A stretch of DNA of 8,965 bases from Candidatus Bathyarchaeota archaeon (GTDB taxonomy: Archaea > Asgardarchaeota > Lokiarchaeia > Sigyniarchaeales > Sigyniarchaeaceae), in contig WJJB01000319.1 in the NCBI GenBank assembly GCA_014729935.1, positions 1 to 8,965 of the forward strand, in the 5' to 3' direction. The notes beneath the pieces are model-generated. The model had not been told where the DNA came from and did no database searches. It worked only from the letters and a program-made list of their open reading frames with translations. Both the position numbers and the translations under genes were made by a program. Of the stretch, positions 6,640 through 8,965 are shown piece after piece; position 1 is the first letter of the stretch, and the number at the start of each line of letters is the position of its first letter.

Positions 6640-6653
6640 AACTAGTACTAGTT
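6640..6653. repeat. Perfect 14-bp palindrome AACTAGTACTAGTT
   Basis: The sequence is its own reverse complement over 14 bases. It is made of two copies of ACTAGT within AACTAGT-ACTAGTT. It lies 45 bases upstream of the ATG of the leftward His-rich ribbon gene, where an operator would be expected. No clear TATA box was identified for that gene, so the exact relation to its promoter is open. Confidence 0.5.
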
Positions 6654-6802
6654 CTCTAAAAAATATTCCGCGCATTAAACCATCACGCTTATCCAGGTCA
6701 TCGAAATACAGGTTTTTCGTTATACTGGAAAGGCCAAGTATCAACCCCCACCTAAACTAAAGGGCATGGCTTTTTCCCCCAAATCGTGTGAGATTCACTG
6801 GT

Positions 6803-6985
6803 TCAATCCTCGATCAATCTCGTATCGATGTTCCCTGGGCCCCCGTTATCCTTCGTGTAATTGGTAACATCCCTGAACGAGCATTTCTCGTTACAGTTCG
6901 GACAGGTTTCCACGGATACCGAGTCCCATTCAAATATCTTCTTGCACTTGTCACATTGGAAAAAGGGCATATGATATTCACTCAT
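6803..6985 (-). CDS. Small rubredoxin-like Cys-ribbon protein
   Basis: This 60-residue protein has CDKC (C11, C14) and CPNCNEKC (C28, C31, C35), with FEW and the CP.C turn typical of rubredoxin-like iron or zinc ribbons. The spacing between pairs (13 residues) is much shorter than in classic rubredoxin and closer to rubrerythrin tails. The C-terminal FRDVTNYTKDNGGPGNIDTRL looks conserved in small anaerobe proteins of this type as I remember them. It may carry electrons or bind zinc. The start at 6985 lacks a ribosome site. ATG at codon 6 (6970) has GAGTGA seven bases before it and would give 55 residues. An AT-rich ATAGATAAA (7007-7015, minus strand) 26 bases upstream could drive a leaderless transcript, or the gene may be co-transcribed with the frame ending at 7007. 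Confidence 0.75.
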   Translation of the reverse strand: MSEYHMPFFQCDKCKKIFEWDSVSVETCPNCNEKCSFRDVTNYTKDNGGPGNIDTRLIED

Positions 6986-7006
6986 GGTAAATTAAATGAA
7001 AAACCT

Positions 7007-7207
7007 TTATCTATGTTGCGAAAGTAAACCTGCTATTCCAACCATGGGGATTGGGTGAATTTCGGCCTTCAGGATTTCCACGATCCCGCATGGATTCAAT
7101 CGTGACTCGTGAGTGTCATCGCGATCGAACTCGCGCGCCACATCCAGCACGGGGCGACCAAGCACCCCGATGAAGCCAGCCCCTCCAGTCTGGGGCTGGT
7201 AATTCAC
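7007..7207 (-). CDS. Unrecognised 66-residue protein (low-confidence gene)
   Basis: This leftward frame runs from GTG 7207 to TAA 7007, with TAGGT about seven bases upstream of the start and an in-frame stop just beyond. The translation is protein-like: GGAGFIGVLGRPVLDVAREF, then HESRLNPCGIVEILKAEIHP, ending in MVGIAGLL. It has one cysteine and no membrane segment. I cannot place it in a family. It could be a genuine small gene, upstream by 21 bases of the rubredoxin-like gene in the same direction, or a remnant of a longer gene. No rival frame on the other strand is convincing here. Confidence 0.45.
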   Translation of the reverse strand: MNYQPQTGGAGFIGVLGRPVLDVAREFDRDDTHESRLNPCGIVEILKAEIHPIPMVGIAGLLSQHR

Positions 7208-7232
7208 ACAAATTACCTACCGTGATAAGCAC

Positions 7233-7649
7233 ATGCCAATAGAATGGAAAGCGTACCTTGAAACAGGCATTCCCATTATCGATAAGCAACACAAGGAGCT
7301 CTTCAATCAAATGCAGGAATTACATGCTGCATGCAAGGAGCAAGGAGGGAAAGCAGCTATTCAAGAAATGTTTGGTTTCTTGGAAGGATATTTCAATGAT
7401 CACTTCGCGACTGAAGAAAAGTTATTCGAGGAACATGAATTTCCTGGTATGGACCGACATGTATCTGCCCATGATGCATTCAAGGAGGAAATTCATGAAT
7501 TCAGGAAGGACGTGAATGAAAGGGGAATTAAGGCCATGGATGCCCTCAAGATGAACAGGATATTGGTAGGATGGTTAACCAAGCACATTGGAAACATGGA
7601 TCAAGAATTCGCCCCTTTCATCAAGAAAAAACTCGGGATGCATGATTGA
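7233..7649 (+). CDS. Bacteriohemerythrin (O2-binding diiron protein)
   Basis: This 138-residue protein is a single-domain hemerythrin of usual length. All seven diiron ligands are present: H20 (DKQHKELF), H57 and E61 (HFATEE), H76 and H80 (HVSAH), H118 and D123 (HIGNMD). It opens with the family's W5 and an IPIID segment. Hemerythrins bind O2 reversibly in a four-helix bundle. In microbes they store, deliver or sense oxygen, and have been linked to protecting or feeding O2-reducing enzymes. There is no signal peptide or fused signalling domain, so a soluble cytoplasmic carrier is likely. The ATG at 7233 has only weak GTGAT near 7222 as ribosome site. The start region faces the divergent frame at 7207. 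The neighbourhood of rubredoxin and FprA supports a role in oxygen handling. Confidence 0.95.
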   Translation: MPIEWKAYLETGIPIIDKQHKELFNQMQELHAACKEQGGKAAIQEMFGFLEGYFNDHFATEEKLFEEHEFPGMDRHVSAHDAFKEEIHEFRKDVNERGIKAMDALKMNRILVGWLTKHIGNMDQEFAPFIKKKLGMHD

Positions 7650-7745
7650 CCTCTCATGGTTGATGCGATTCAATTCCCATGGAACTGAACGCGGGGAAGT
7701 TAAAAAGTGTAGGAATAAATCGAAGATTTCCATCCATCACGCGTT

Positions 7746-7907
7746 TTAAACCTTCTCAAAATCTTCCTTTCCCGCACCGCAGACGGGACATAGCCAATCA
7801 TCGGGTACATCCTCCCAAGCCGTGCCAGCTGCAACACCATTATCGGGATCTCCCTGCTCGGGGTCATATTCATAGCCGCATACCGTGCAAATCCATACAT
7901 CTACCAT
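7746..7907 (-). CDS. Rubredoxin (53 residues)
   Basis: This short leftward gene is a full classic rubredoxin. The four iron-ligating cysteines are C7 and C10 (WICTVCGYEYDP) and C40 and C43 (WLCPVCGAGKEDFE). The conserved Y12, D15, P16, G19, W31, P35 and W38 lie between them. It is a one-electron carrier in the cytoplasm, a known donor to flavodiiron proteins and rubrerythrins. The ATG at 7907 is the only possible start because an in-frame stop lies three codons upstream. No ribosome site precedes it, and an AT-rich AAATATTA sits about 20-27 bases upstream, so the transcript is probably leaderless. It converges with the hemerythrin gene (96 bases apart). It is a likely redox partner of FprA or of the dehydrogenase's rubredoxin tail. 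Confidence 0.95.
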   Translation of the reverse strand: MVDVWICTVCGYEYDPEQGDPDNGVAAGTAWEDVPDDWLCPVCGAGKEDFEKV

Positions 7908-7923
7908 GTCATGTCACTCGTAT

Positions 7924-7934
7924 TAGTAATATTT
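7924..7934 (-). promoter_or_regulatory. Candidate TATA element for leaderless rubredoxin
   Basis: On the minus strand this is an AT-rich block with core AAATATTA, about 20-27 bases before the rubredoxin ATG, the distance expected for a leaderless archaeal transcript. No Shine-Dalgarno sequence is present between it and the ATG. Confidence 0.4.
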
Positions 7935-8011
7935 ACATGTAACACGTGTTCCTTTTTGAAGATAGTTGTTATGCGATTAGCGGATAACCGTAAAACAGGG
8001 AATGTGAGAGA

Positions 8012-8956
8012 TCAAGGGGCGTTAAAATCCAGAATCTCATCTAACCAAGGATAGGCATGATCACCACGGAAGACGTGCCCGGTATTTGGAATTACGTCAA
8101 TTCCCAAATTGCCCTCCTTGCCCAACATTGCATAAACCTCCTTTAGCTTCCTGTAGCCGAGCTGGACGCCAACTTGCGGGAAAATTGGATCACGATCACC
8201 AGAAACGATGAAGGTAGGCTGAGGTGCCCTGGCAGCCATGATATCAGGAAGATCAAGGTACTGCATGATGCTTGGCACGTGATTACATGCACAATGGTGC
8301 ATCGCGAACGTGGAGTGTCGCCAGCTGCAAAAGTAACCTGATACGACAGACGCATCTAACCGTGGATCAAGCACACTGCTGAATGCAGCAGTGGTCCCCC
8401 CACCACTTTGGCCAATTACGCCATATTTACCGTTCACTTCATCCAATCCAGAAAGATAGTCAATGCTCCGACTCACGTCCCAGCACCTGAACCCTATCGC
8501 GGTGTATCCAAGGAGTAAAGCGCTCAGGGAGAACACTTCCTCTGCCCGTGATTCTGTCTTGTCATGGTAACCTTCTCGTTCCCCCCATCCCCATTGGTCC
8601 AAGGAGAGGGTCACGTAGCCCCGTAATGCCAAGTCCATTCCATAATAACTATTGCTGGAGGACTCGAGCATGCCGATGGTGTTGATTTTTCCCTTATTGT
8701 GCCCGTGCACGCAAATCATGGCAGGAACAGGTTCTTTCAAGTCAATGGGTTTAGCCAGGATTGCAGGTACTTTCTGGTATTTCGCGGTAGTAATGTATAT
8801 TTTCTGCAATGAAACCCCTTTAAGCGTGGTGCTTGGACCTTTTTCCACTTCTAATGGCACCTTGGGTTGATTAAAGTGTGTGAGGCGTGAAACCAGATCC
8901 CTGACTTTCCCTGCCCATTGTTCGTGTTCTTCTGGTGAAGAAGCATTCCATGCCAT
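8012..8956 (-). CDS. Alpha/beta hydrolase, dienelactone hydrolase / acetyl-xylan-esterase-like (start may lie beyond window)
   Basis: This protein has at least 314 residues and the alpha/beta-hydrolase catalytic set. The nucleophile S184 is in GQSGGG, the acid is D256 in GDRDPIFP (D254 alternative), and H294 is in NTGHVF. The oxyanion region is CVHGHNKGK (82-90), and SLDQWGWGERE (118-128) resembles esterase and peptidase-like members of the DLH/AXE1 group. A helical N-terminal extension of about 45 residues precedes the first strand (KIYITTAKYQKVPAILAKP). There is no signal peptide, so it would act in the cytoplasm on an ester, thioester or lactone; the substrate is unknown. The ATG at 8956 has no ribosome site, and the frame remains open to the window's right end, so the true start may be further upstream. 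It looks unrelated to the redox genes. Confidence 0.88.
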   Translation of the reverse strand: MAWNASSPEEHEQWAGKVRDLVSRLTHFNQPKVPLEVEKGPSTTLKGVSLQKIYITTAKYQKVPAILAKPIDLKEPVPAMICVHGHNKGKINTIGMLESSSNSYYGMDLALRGYVTLSLDQWGWGEREGYHDKTESRAEEVFSLSALLLGYTAIGFRCWDVSRSIDYLSGLDEVNGKYGVIGQSGGGTTAAFSSVLDPRLDASVVSGYFCSWRHSTFAMHHCACNHVPSIMQYLDLPDIMAARAPQPTFIVSGDRDPIFPQVGVQLGYRKLKEVYAMLGKEGNLGIDVIPNTGHVFRGDHAYPWLDEILDFNAP

Positions 8957-8965
8957 GTCCGGAGG

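Noticed and set aside
6662..6705. Possible C/D box guide RNA on the minus strand (CGATGAC ... GTGATGG)
   Set aside because: C-like boxes are imperfect and no convincing CTGA D boxes lie at the expected distances.
6788..7027. Plus-strand 79-residue frame
   Set aside because: It is antisense to the rubredoxin-like CxxC protein, whose cysteine pattern is far more convincing.
7679..7942. Plus-strand 87-residue and minus-strand 66-residue frames
   Set aside because: Both are shadows of the 53-residue rubredoxin in other frames.
1..8965. CRISPR arrays, tRNA or rRNA genes, insertion sequences, defence genes
   Set aside because: No direct repeat series, cloverleaf-like sequence, transposase motif or defence-family motif was seen on either strand.

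Overview
The window looks like part of an archaeal chromosome. Archaeal-style TATA elements lie before several genes (for example 1030-1036 and 3617-3624). Start codons with GGAGG-type ribosome sites are mixed with starts that have none and may be leaderless. The protein set includes an Lrp/AsnC regulator, a stand-alone VAT/CDC48-N-like domain, flavodiiron protein FprA, rubredoxins and MetV, which points to an uncultured anaerobe. An Asgard or related lineage is possible, but the sequence does not settle the taxon.

Left part (1-2938): a MetV-type methylenetetrahydrofolate reductase partner protein runs leftward off the edge. It is divergent from a probable two-gene unit of an Lrp/AsnC regulator and a VAT-N-like barrel protein. 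A convergent short-chain dehydrogenase follows.

Middle (3021-6272): an unrecognised cysteine-rich protein, then a tight pair of flavodiiron protein FprA and an acyl-CoA dehydrogenase with a C-terminal rubredoxin domain. The two genes are six bases apart, and the second gene's ribosome site contains the first gene's stop codon. The layout suggests electrons from acyl-CoA oxidation passing through the rubredoxin tail to FprA, which would reduce O2 to water or NO to N2O.

Right part (6383-8956): small redox and metal proteins. These are a His-rich Cys-ribbon protein, a rubredoxin-like ribbon, an unrecognised 66-residue frame, a bacteriohemerythrin and a classic 53-residue rubredoxin at 7746-7907. 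A leftward alpha/beta hydrolase closes the window.

Taken together, about 5 kb (3.0-7.9 kb) reads as an oxygen/NO-handling neighbourhood: FprA as terminal reductase, three rubredoxin-type modules as carriers, and hemerythrin as O2 binder. The individual family calls are strong. The functional wiring is inference.
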